This document shows positions 36,929-45,503 of a stretch of DNA of 64,000 nucleotides, piece by piece. The notes under the pieces were generated by a model, which was given only the letters and a program-made list of their open reading frames with translations, was not told the DNA's origin and made no database searches. The translations under genes and the position numbers were made by a program. Origin of the DNA: Megamerina dolium (lineage: Eukaryota; Arthropoda; Insecta; Diptera; Megamerinidae); contig OY978525.1 in NCBI GenBank assembly GCA_963854835.1, forward strand, positions 96,639,388-96,703,387. Reading direction: 5' to 3'. Every line of letters begins with the position of its first letter. Within the stretch, counting starts at the first letter, position 1.

Positions 36929-37403
36929 TAATAATAATTGTTGTAATATAAGCGCACTTTTAAGTGCAACCCTGTCACACAAAACACAAACAGTAACACG
37001 CAACTTTAATGATTCTACACACGCATAATAGGCATTGAGAAAGACCCGTTACATCTAATTTCTAAAGAATACGTTATGAACCAGACAAGACATACACATT
37101 GGCGGCATCGACGATAGGATTCCCACATACAAATTTTGTTCATTTAAAATTAGAATATTGCTGCATTCTTTTGTAATCGAGTTGCGAAAGAACACCAACT
37201 CGCATTTAATATCCCTTTTACTTGAATATAATTTCCCTTTAATTACTTAGCAACGCTGGTGATATATATGGTTGTTCGTGAAATTTATAAATGAAATAAA
37301 AACAAAAAAGAAACAATTCTGCGGAATCTGTGGTAAATATATTCGTTTATTTAAAATAAATTTTGATTTGCACTTGCTTTATTTTTCTTATTTTTGTTTA
37401 TAT

Positions 37404-37840
37404 TGTTACGTTTTTATTCTGTGAACGTTTAATTCTATTTGAATTACCTTGTTCGATCACTGGATTCTGTTAATGATAACTGCACCACTTATTTTATACA
37501 ACTATATACAGCAACAATTTATTTAATAATCTCTATTTACAATCAACACTGTTTACAATCAACTATTTACTATAACACTTAAATGTACTAGCAGCTTTTG
37601 CCTCTGTATCAATGTTTTCGCAATCACGTTCGGAATTAGATTGATTTCACTGCTCAACACTGGCTCTATTTATACCCTGTTGGCAACACCCCAGAATCTT
37701 CCTTTATCGAGATTCTTCTCTTCCTTTCTCGTTGGCTTGTTCTGGTTATCGCTTATTTCTTTTTGTTGACATTCGTTTCGATGCTGCCAATAGTGTCAGT
37801 CACAATAGTGATGAGTAATCAACTATCGATACTCGTTACA
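37404..37840 (-). repeat. 3' LTR of the gypsy element
   Basis: 437 bp, with ends TGTAAC...GTTACA on the minus strand. It contains TATAAATAGAGCCAGTG as a TATA box. It differs from the 5' LTR by C/A in TGCACCACTT and C/T in TATACCCTGT (plus-strand reading). Confidence 0.95.
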
Positions 37841-37853
37841 CTGCCCTCCTCTT
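37841..37853 (-). other. polypurine tract of the gypsy element
   Basis: On the minus strand AAGAGGAGGGCAG directly precedes the 3' LTR, the expected place for the plus-strand primer. Confidence 0.75.
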
Positions 37854-37878
37854 AACCTTGTTCGTCCCGAACAAGTTT

Positions 37879-40800
37879 TTATACTTCCCCTGGATATGGC
37901 GCAAGTCGCTCTAAGTGCACTACTTTAAACTTTGCTCTTTTATTCCAGGCCCGTTGAATACGATACACTACGTCATTTATCTTTGCTATAATCTCATATG
38001 GTCCTTCCCAATGAGTCTGTAGTTTAGGGGACAGGCCTTTCTTTCGTTGTGGATTATGAAGCATTACAAGCTCTCCTTCATAGAACCCTTTTGAATTTGC
38101 TTTCAAGTCATACCTGGCCTTCATCTTATCGCTTATCATCTGCGACCGCTCTCTGATGAACTGATGTACTTCATCCAACTGTTCCCGCTTTTCGCTAGTA
38201 TAATTACCTTCGGTAGATCTCGTTGGTGTTACAACTCCAAATTTTAAATCAGCTGGCAGTCTTAACTCGTTTCCAAAAATTGCCATTGCCGGTGTAGTAG
38301 CCGTCGTATCATGTTGTGCGCATCGATATGCCATGAGGAACATTGGTATATGTACATCCCAGTCTCTTTGGTATTTATCTACGACTTTTCTCAAATATTC
38401 CTCCAAGGTACGGTTAAATCGTTCTACCATGCCATCAGATTGTGGATGCAAAGGTGTTGTACGAGTTTTGTATATACCCAGCATACGGCATATCTCTTGG
38501 AATACAACTGATTCGAAATTTCGACCTTGGTCTGAGTGTAACTCCATCGGTACACCAAAACGAGTAACCCATTGGTTGACGAATACATCCGCAACTGTAC
38601 TAGCTTCCTGATTTGGAATGGGGTATACTTCAGGCCATTTACTGAAGTAATCTATAACCACCAGAACATACTTGTTTCCTGCGTTGCTTATTGGAAATGG
38701 CCCAGCTATGTCCATAGCAATTCGCTCAAATGGAGCACCCACGGTGTATTGGTGCATCTTACCTCGACTTTTCTTAGTGGGACCTTTGGCCATTGCACAT
38801 TGCTTACACTTCCTAATCCAATCAGCGACATGGTCATGACATCCAACCCAATAAAATCGTTTCTTTATTTTCTCGACGGTTTTGGTGATTCCCAAATGCC
38901 CTCCACTGGAGGCATTGTGATACTCAGCTATCACTTCATTTATTCTCGCCTTGGGTACCACTAGAAGATCATTAGTGATTTTTCCATCCTCACTTTCCCA
39001 TGCTCGGAATAAACATCCGTCTCGTAAGTGCAGGCTTTGCCACTGCGCCCAGTATGCCTTTGCTATTGGACTCTCATTAGCCATTTCTTGCCAATCTGGT
39101 CGTATGCCCTGCTCCTTGTATTCCATAATCTTTACGAGATCTGGGTCGTTCCGCTGATCTTCTTGCACTCGTTCGGTGGTCCATGACTCCTCCGGCAATA
39201 TATTCGTAAGTCGTACGTCGACAATGTGCTCCTTGCTTTCCACTCGAGAACAATGTTTACATTCCATTTTGCAAGGACGACGAGATAGAGCATCCGCGTT
39301 GCCGTGATGTCCTCCTTTACGATGTTCGATGGTAAAATCATAACTCTGCAGCCTTTCAATCCAGCGCGCCAATTGTCCTTCTGGGTTTTTAAATTGCAAT
39401 AACCACCTTAGCGCTGAGTGGTCAGTTCGTAGATGAAATGACTGACCGTACAAGTATTTATGGAAATACTTTACACATTCCAGTATTGCGAGCAACTCTC
39501 TTCGTGTGACACAGTAATTTCTTTCTGGCTTCGACAGGATTTTACTGTAGTATGCTATTACTTTTTCTTGCCCATCTATGATCTGAGAGAGCACACCACC
39601 TATTCCATAGCCACTCGCATCTGTGTCCAACACAAACTTTTGAACAGGTACTGGATACGCTAATATTGGTGCTGAACAGAGTTTTTCTTTCAGCTGTTCG
39701 AATGCTTTCTGTTGGTCCTCGCCCCACACAAATGGTTTGTTCTTTCTTGTCAACTCATGCAGACTGCTGGCGATGTTTGCAAATCCAGGAACAAATCGTC
39801 TATAGTAGGTGCATAAGCCTAGGAAGCTCCTTAGCTCGTGAAGATTCGACGGAATAGGCCATTCTTGAACTGCTACTACTTTCTCCTCGTCGGTATGTAC
39901 CCCTTCTGTTGTTACTTTATGACCAAGATATTTAACTTCTCGCCTGAAGAGTGAACACTTTTTCATATTCAGTTTAAGCCCTGCTGATTGTATACGCTCA
40001 AATACTTCTTTCAACTTTTCCAGGTGGTCGTTAAAATCTTTTCCCATCACAATAATGTCATCGAGGTACACCAAGCACGTTTTCCAGTGTAGTCCTCTGA
40101 GTACACGCTCCATCAAACGTTCAAAAGTAGCTGGCGCATTGCATAAGCCAAATGGCATAACTGTAAATTGCCATGGACCATCGCCAATACTGAAAGCTGT
40201 TTTCTCTTTGTCTTCCTTACCAAGTTCCACTTGCCAGTAGCCACTTTGCAAATCAAGAGTTGAGAACCACTTCGCACCAGATAGTGTGTCCAGAGTGTCA
40301 TCGATTCTTGGCAGTGGATAGCTGTCTTTTTTCGTAATATCATTTAGCTTTCTGTAATCCACACAGAATCGAGTACTTCCATCCTTCTTCTTTACCAGCA
40401 CAACTGGTGAACTCCATGGACTCGCTGATGGTTCAATAACACCTTGTTTCTGCATATCGGAAATCAGCTTAATGGCTTCGTCTCTTTTGGCCAATGGAAC
40501 TCGTCGTGGTGTTTGACGAATTGGTCTAGAATCACCGGTGTCAATGTGATGCTTCACGATGGTTGTTCGTCCTCCAGTTTTTCCATTTGAAGAAAAGATT
40601 GAACTGTACTTCTCCAATAGTTGTAAAGCCTTTTCTTTTTGCTGGTTGGTAAGCACGCCTGCCCATTCTTCCATCTGTGCTTTTATTTCCACTCTGACAG
40701 TTCCTGATCTTCCACTTTTTATCGACGAACCCTTTTCGCAGTCTACTATGGCAGTAACTTCCTGGCAATGACCAATCACCATTCCTTTCTTTACAACTGT

Positions 40801-41484
40801 AGATGTATTAGTTGGATTTAAAATTCGCACCGGTACTATTCCATTTTCTTTAGGTTCTACTAACGTCCTACCAAGTATGATGTTTTTATTCGTTATTTCT
40901 TTATCTGCTTCCACCAGCCACAACTTGCCTGTCCCATCATCCACATTCATCTGTGCCCATATCACCGCTTCTGATTTTGCTGGAACCTCTTGGCGTTGAC
41001 ATGCCAGTACTCGTTTGATGTTCCCACTACGCTTGTAACCGATGTTCAATGGTAGTTCGACATTTGCATAACGTAGTATCCGTTGATTCAGATCTAACGT
41101 AAATCCGTTGTCAATCATAAAATCAACACCAATTATTACGTCATCGATGATGTCGGCCACAATGAATTCATGTTCCCATGTGCAATTTCCAATAGATACT
41201 CGTTTCTTTATCTTGCCCAGAATTTGTGCATCCTCACCCGTTGCTGTACGCAATTTTATTCCCATTAAAGGCTCAAACCTCTTTACCAAATCGCTCTTGA
41301 TTATAGAATGTGATGCACCAGTGTCCAGGGTTAACATGAATTCCATATTGTCCAATTTTCCATCAATAGTCAAGCTGCTTGGCACACGCTGTAGTTGTGA
41401 AATGTGAATGATGGGGCAACCCACTGTTGGAGTCAGTTCACGCCCCGCTGAACTGACTCGATTTAGTTTAACGATGGATTTGTG
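37879..41484 (-). CDS. pol: gypsy Pol: protease, reverse transcriptase, RNase H, integrase
   Basis: A frame of about 1,200 codons, closed upstream by a stop at 41485-41487 and ending at 37879. Domains in order: aspartic protease with LTLDTGASHS near residue 35; reverse transcriptase with RFCVDYRKLNDITKKDSYPL and the catalytic LVYLDDIIVMG near residue 455; RNase H with FVLDTDASGYGIGGVLSQ and LLAILECVKYF and LRTDHSAL; integrase with an HHCC zinc finger (H...GGHLG..KT...CKQCAMAKG), a DDE core (MDIAGPFP; SDQGRNFES; HPQSDGMVERFNRTLEEYL) and a GPY/F-type tail. No ATG occurs near its start: the first Met lies inside the protease, so Pol is most likely made by frameshifting from gag. No env follows. 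Confidence 0.96.
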   Translation of the reverse strand, partial: HKSIVKLNRVSSAGRELTPTVGCPIIHISQLQRVPSSLTIDGKLDNMEFMLTLDTGASHSIIKSDLVKRFEPLMGIKLRTATGEDAQILGKIKKRVSIGNCTWEHEFIVADIIDDVIIGVDFMIDNGFTLDLNQRILRYANVELPLNIGYKRSGNIKRVLACQRQEVPAKSEAVIWAQMNVDDGTGKLWLVEADKEITNKNIILGRTLVEPKENGIVPVRILNPTNTSTVVKKGMVIGHCQEVTAIVDCEKGSSIKSGRSGTVRVEIKAQMEEWAGVLTNQQKEKALQLLEKYSSIFSSNGKTGGRTTIVKHHIDTGDSRPIRQTPRRVPLAKRDEAIKLISDMQKQGVIEPSASPWSSPVVLVKKKDGSTRFCVDYRKLNDITKKDSYPLPRIDDTLDTLSGAKWFSTLDLQSGYWQVELGKEDKEKTAFSIGDGPWQFTVMPFGLCNAPATFERLMERVLRGLHWKTCLVYLDDIIVMGKDFNDHLEKLKEVFERIQSAGLKLNMKKCSLFRREVKYLGHKVTTEGVHTDEEKVVAVQEWPIPSNLHELRSFLGLCTYYRRFVPGFANIASSLHELTRKNKPFVWGEDQQKAFEQLKEKLCSAPILAYPVPVQKFVLDTDASGYGIGGVLSQIIDGQEKVIAYYSKILSKPERNYCVTRRELLAILECVKYFHKYLYGQSFHLRTDHSALRWLLQFKNPEGQLARWIERLQSYDFTIEHRKGGHHGNADALSRRPCKMECKHCSRVESKEHIVDVRLTNILPEESWTTERVQEDQRNDPDLVKIMEYKEQGIRPDWQEMANESPIAKAYWAQWQSLHLRDGCLFRAWESEDGKITNDLLVVPKARINEVIAEYHNASSGGHLGITKTVEKIKKRFYWVGCHDHVADWIRKCKQCAMAKGPTKKSRGKMHQYTVGAPFERIAMDIAGPFPISNAGNKYVLVVIDYFSKWPEVYPIPNQEASTVADVFVNQWVTRFGVPMELHSDQGRNFESVVFQEICRMLGIYKTRTTPLHPQSDGMVERFNRTLEEYLRKVVDKYQRDWDVHIPMFLMAYRCAQHDTTATTPAMAIFGNELRLPADLKFGVVTPTRSTEGNYTSEKREQLDEVHQFIRERSQMISDKMKARYDLKANSKGFYEGELVMLHNPQRKKGLSPKLQTHWEGPYEIIAKINDVVYRIQRAWNKRAKFKVVHLERLAPYPGEV
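41430..41472 (-). promoter_or_regulatory. predicted -1 ribosomal frameshift signal between gag and pol
   Basis: On the minus strand GTTAAAC (41472-41466) lies in the gag frame as G TTA AAC directly before the gag stop TAA (41465-41463). A shift by -1 there enters the pol frame (GTT AAA CTA). Six bases downstream starts a perfect 11-bp stem, GAGTCAGTTCA (41459-41449), loop GCGGGGCG (41448-41441), TGAACTGACTC (41440-41430). The pol frame is open for only 22 nt of overlap with gag, so any shift has to happen here. The prediction is from sequence only. Confidence 0.85.
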
Positions 41485-42854
41485 TTAGTGGAGCGATCAC
41501 TATCCACCTTATTCTCCTTCTTTTGTCTTCCTGGAGAACTCGATCTTGATCGCTTTCGTCGTAGACGGCAGTCACGCGCCATGTGTCCTGGTTTGTCACA
41601 AATGAAGCACTTACCAGTAAATTTGTTTTCGCGTCGACCTGTTGTTCTTCCTTCAGGCTGCACTACAGATTTGAATGCCTGACACACTGCTTCAACCAGA
41701 TCTGCTGTTTCTGTTTCTAGTTGGCGTACCCGTCGCATTGGTCGACACATCAAACTGGCAGCTTCAAACGTCAATGCGCTACTGACTGTTTCGGCATAAG
41801 TATTCCTGGGTGACATGACTAGGGCACGCTTTGTCTCTCCATCACGTATGCCATCTATGAATGCCTCTATTTTTATTTTTTCGACGAACTCTTCCGAATT
41901 ACCGGAGAACGCTAGATGACATAAGCGCTCAATATCGGAAGCGAATTCCTGAAGACTCTCATTACTCCGTTGTACTCGCGATCTCAATTCCACTCGATGT
42001 AATTGACTCTTGTATTCATTTCCATATTTTCGCTGGAGTGTGTCCATCAGTGACTGATAGCTACCACGATCTTTCTCTGGAATCATCTGTAACACCTCGG
42101 AAGCATTACCTTTTAATGCGACTATTAAAGCAGCAGTCTTGTCGCTATCATCCCATTGATTCTTCGAAGCTGTTGTCTCGAATTGAAGCTTGAAGATATT
42201 GAATGGCGTGCTTCCGTCAAATGTTGGTGACTTTAGTTTGATTGTACTTGAATCTCTAATCACTGATGTGGCTGGTCCATTTATTTTTAGTTGATTGAGT
42301 TCGTTCTGTAATTTCTCGAACTTATCTTCCCAGTCGTCGACATGTTCCTTCAGCTTATCATCCAACTCATCCACGTGTTCTTTCAGCTCTGTGACTTTGT
42401 CATTAATAGCTCCGGAAATTTCCTGAAATCTAAGTTCAATTCCTTTTTGTAGATTTTCGATGACGTGTTCTTGGCGAGCCGAATGTTCTTGAATTTCCAT
42501 ACGCAAATCACTAATAACGCCCTCTTGGCGAGACGAACCTTCTTGAATTTCCATACGCAATTCACTAATAACGCCCTCTTGTCGAGACGAACTTTCTTGT
42601 AACTGTTGCATCATGGTTTTCATGAAATCCATAAGTTGACCACTCGAATCTATTTTGCTCTCTTCCTCAGCGTGCACAACTGCTTGTATATCGGCTTCCT
42701 CGAAGAACTCATGTTCTTCTACATTAATTCCCTTAGCCTCCATAGCTTGCATCAGCCTCACCAGCAGTTCTGCCTTTGCACCTGATGACGATAGATTCAT
42801 CTCTACCAACAGCTTTTTAAGCTGGTCCACTTTTAGTTGGTCAATTTTCACCAT
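41463..42854 (-). CDS. gag: gypsy Gag with SAP-like amino terminus and coiled-coil repeats
   Basis: 463 codons starting at an ATG 27 bases after the primer-binding site. Residues 5 to about 40 (LKVDQLKKLLVEMNLSSSGA, then KAELLVRLMQAM) look like a SAP/HeH-type helix-extended-helix DNA-binding fold. Residues about 80-140 carry 18-residue repeats (SSRQEGVISELRMEIQEG and variants) followed by a heptad-rich stretch (ELKEHVDELDDKLKEHVDDW). The central part (FKLQFETTASKNQWDDSDKT, KYGNEYKSQLHRVELRSR) is a retrotransposon capsid-like domain. A CCHC zinc knuckle (CFICDKPGHMARDC) and a Ser/Arg/Lys-rich tail end the protein. Gag forms the particle and packages RNA. Confidence 0.93.
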   Translation of the reverse strand: MVKIDQLKVDQLKKLLVEMNLSSSGAKAELLVRLMQAMEAKGINVEEHEFFEEADIQAVVHAEEESKIDSSGQLMDFMKTMMQQLQESSSRQEGVISELRMEIQEGSSRQEGVISDLRMEIQEHSARQEHVIENLQKGIELRFQEISGAINDKVTELKEHVDELDDKLKEHVDDWEDKFEKLQNELNQLKINGPATSVIRDSSTIKLKSPTFDGSTPFNIFKLQFETTASKNQWDDSDKTAALIVALKGNASEVLQMIPEKDRGSYQSLMDTLQRKYGNEYKSQLHRVELRSRVQRSNESLQEFASDIERLCHLAFSGNSEEFVEKIKIEAFIDGIRDGETKRALVMSPRNTYAETVSSALTFEAASLMCRPMRRVRQLETETADLVEAVCQAFKSVVQPEGRTTGRRENKFTGKCFICDKPGHMARDCRLRRKRSRSSSPGRQKKENKVDSDRSTNTNPSLN

Positions 42855-42863
42855 CTTTACAGA

Positions 42864-42881
42864 ATCCCACTTCTGACACCA
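42864..42881 (-). other. primer-binding site of the gypsy element
   Basis: On the minus strand TGGTGTCAGAAGTGGGAT lies two bases downstream of the 5' LTR. TGGTGTCA would pair with a tRNA ending TGACACCA, as in leucine tRNAs; the tRNA identity is inferred. Confidence 0.75.
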
Positions 42882-42883
42882 AT

Positions 42884-43320
42884 TGTTACGTTTTTATTCT
42901 GTGAACGTTTAATTCTATTTGAATTACCTTGTTCGATCACTGGATTCTGTTAATGATAACTGCAACACTTATTTTATACAACTATATACAGCAACAATTT
43001 ATTTAATAATCTCTATTTACAATCAACACTGTTTACAATCAACTATTTACTATAACACTTAAATGTACTAGCAGCTTTTGCCTCTGTATCAATGTTTTCG
43101 CAATCACGTTCGGAATTAGATTGATTTCACTGCTCAACACTGGCTCTATTTATACTCTGTTGGCAACACCCCAGAATCTTCCTTTATCGAGATTCTTCTC
43201 TTCCTTTCTCGTTGGCTTGTTCTGGTTATCGCTTATTTCTTTTTGTTGACATTCGTTTCGATGCTGCCAATAGTGTCAGTCACAATAGTGATGAGTAATC
43301 AACTATCGATACTCGTTACA
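42884..43320 (-). repeat. 5' LTR of the gypsy element
   Basis: 437 bp, two differences from the 3' LTR. On the minus strand it starts TGTAACGAGTATCGATAG and includes the TATA box GAGTATAAATAGAGCC, the likely promoter of the element's genomic RNA. Confidence 0.95.
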
Positions 43321-43789
43321 ATATTTACAATAATTTGACGTGTTGTTGAAATTTCCAAGCACATTCCAGTAGTATTTATATTCACAATAGTGCTGTTTTT
43401 TTACTTTCCAACACTATAACTCAGGTCGATTAAAATATAAGCCAGTTCAATTGAACTCGGTTAAAATAGACGATGTCGCTTATTTTTGTTGTTGCTTTGC
43501 ATGCAGTTCGGCAAATAAGTCACTGTTCTTTTGCAACTCGCGTGCAAAAGTATGCGGCTATTATAATAAAATATTTATACAATTAATGTAAATAAAATAC
43601 CTTATATTTTAATAATAAACTATATAACAACAATAATAATTATTTAGCCAAATAAAGCCATTTTGTATACATACAATCACACATCCATACATACATTTAT
43701 TTTCTAAACTATGACGATAATGACCCGAATGTTAAAAATAGATAACTTTTCACAGAATAATGCAAACTTTTTCAAGCACCCAATATATA

Positions 43790-45467
43790 CAGTATGTCAA
43801 GAATAAGTTTACACATTGAAACAAAATTCAAATTTTCAACTTCCTTAGCCAAAAACATGAACTTTTATTTCCATATACACATTTTTTTTTATTAGTTACA
43901 GATATTTACAGTATTTATAAAAGATTCATGAAAAAAAATTCCAAGTTCTACGCAAAAGAAAAGAAAAATACAACAAAAAGAAATTTTACTCAATTTTACA
44001 AGTGTCAAGAAACTCTTTTCACAACTATTTTTTTAATTCCTTTATGCAACACTTCAACGATTAACGGTACATTTACAGTTATCTATTTGCGTAAACGCGT
44101 TGCAGTGACCCGTTCCTATGATTTTGTTTGTTATTTTGTGATTAATTTTTCCACATTTTCCATATTTCCACATCATCTGTTTAAATATTGTGTTTTTAAA
44201 ATGCCACGCAAAAGATTATCGGCTGAAGTGGTTCAGCTTATATACTACAATCGCCAATTGGGAGAAAATGTGGAGAAGTTATCAGAAATGTTCTCTGTAA
44301 CACGTAAGACAATTTTTAATGTTTTAAATCTTTCTGAAAATGAGGGTAGATTGAATCCAATGTGTGGAGGTGGCCCAAAGCTTAAAATTACTGATCGGGC
44401 AGAGCGCTTAATGATGAGGGAACTGCACAAAAATCCACAAATTTCGACCACATTGCTTGCGGAGAAACTCAAGGAAGAGTGTGGTATAGTGGTTTCCCAT
44501 GAAACTGTACGACAGGCGATACTGAGAAACAAATACTCATCAAGAGTTGCTCGTAGAAGCCGCTGCTATCAACACAAAATATTGAAAGACGTTTCTCCTT
44601 CGCCTCAAGGCTCATTTCTCAACCTGATGAATATTGGGACGACGTAATATTCTGTGACGAAACAAAAATGATGTATTACAACGATGGACCGACCAGAGTG
44701 TGGCGCAAGGCATTAACAGCTTTAGAAAATCGACACATAATTCCTACTGTTAAATTTGGAAAAATGTTCATTATGATTTGGGGATGTATCTCAAGCAGAG
44801 GAGTAAGAGAATTGGCTTTTATAGAGTCAACCATGGACGGACAACATTATTTAGGCATTTTGAAGCAAACCGCATTTCAATTTTATCAAGATAATGACAC
44901 AAAGCATAAGGCGAGTAGGGTGCGACTGTGGCTTCTTTATAACTACGGTAAAGTTATGGATACACCAGCCCAAAGTCCAGACCTTAACCCTATTGAAAAT
45001 CTGTGGGTCTACTTAGAGAAAAAAGTGGCTAAAAGGCAGCCTAAAAACCGTACAGCACTTAAAACTGCTATATTGGAAGAGTGGCAAAATATACCGAGCA
45101 ATTATGGCCTAAAAAAGTTGGTTTATTTTATGAATAAACGGCTACAATCCGTGATAGATGCTAAAGGTGGCCATACTAAATACTAAATATTTTACTTGAT
45201 CAAATTTTAACTAATAAATATTATTATTATTATATTTGTGAAAAGAGCTTCTTGACACTTATAAAATTGAGTAAAATTTCTTTTTGTTGTATTTTTCTTT
45301 TCTTTTGCGTAGAACTTGCACTTTTTTTCATGAATGTTTTATAAATACTGTAAATATCTGTAACTACTAAAAAAAATTTGTATATGGAAATAAATGTTAA
45401 TATTTTTGGCTAAGAAAGTTGAAAATTTGAATTTTTTTCAATGTGTAAACTCATTCTTGACATACTG
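43790..45467 (+). mobile_element. Tc1-like transposon with about 235-bp inverted repeats (element 1 of 4)
   Basis: The left end CAGTATGTCAAGAATAAGTT and the right end (inverse) bracket 1,678 bp, with TA on both sides (43788-43789 and 45468-45469). The inverted repeats extend from 43790 to about 44024 and from about 45236 to 45467 with few differences, far longer than the 25-30 bp of classic mariner. The transposase inside is broken. Long-ITR Tc1 relatives are known in flies (for example Minos, Paris, S). Confidence 0.9.
44201..45186 (+). pseudogene. Tc1-like transposase, frameshifted and internally deleted
   Basis: From ATG at 44201 the frame encodes a helix-turn-helix domain (MPRKRLSAEVVQLIYYNRQL; VTRKTIFNVLNLSEN; GGPKLKITDRAERLMMRELH). 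A one-base deletion near 44555 shifts the frame after VARRS. The other frame continues with DDVIFCDETK (first Asp), VWRKALTALE, MIWGCISSRGVRELAF and YQDNDTKHKAS (second Asp), ending in SPDLNPIENLW (catalytic Glu) and a stop at 45186. About 14 residues before the QDND box also seem to be missing (ILKQTAFQFYQDND). Spacing of the last two catalytic residues is DD34E. Confidence 0.9.
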
Positions 45468-45503
45468 TATATGTATATGTATATGTATATATATATATAT
45501 ATA

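Larger units (their letters stand above)
37404..43320 (-). mobile_element. complete Ty3/gypsy LTR retrotransposon
   Basis: The element is 5,917 bp long and consists of two 437-bp LTRs, a primer-binding site, gag, pol and a polypurine tract, all on the minus strand. The LTRs differ at two positions only by my comparison. The flanks are ATAT on both sides (37400-37403 and 43321-43324). There is no env frame. Gag and pol are both uninterrupted, so the copy may be competent for retrotransposition. Confidence 0.96.
37160..43556 (-). mobile_element. MITE family 2 copy split by the gypsy insertion
   Basis: The left part (37160-37403) starts GCTGCATTCTTTTGTAATCG and the right part (43325-43556) ends in GTGCAAAAGTATGCGGC. 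Removing the gypsy element and one ATAT copy rejoins them at TTTGTTTATAT/ATTTACAATAAT, giving about 475 bp, the length of the copy at 36173. The MITE therefore predates the gypsy insertion. Confidence 0.85.

Noticed and set aside
38311..40771. Plus-strand frames opposite gypsy pol (for example 38572-38964, 40559-40771)
   Set aside because: Antisense shadows of a long conserved coding frame, without motifs of their own.
37404..43320. An env gene, which would make the gypsy element an endogenous retrovirus
   Set aside because: Pol ends only 38 bases from the 3' LTR; there is no third frame.
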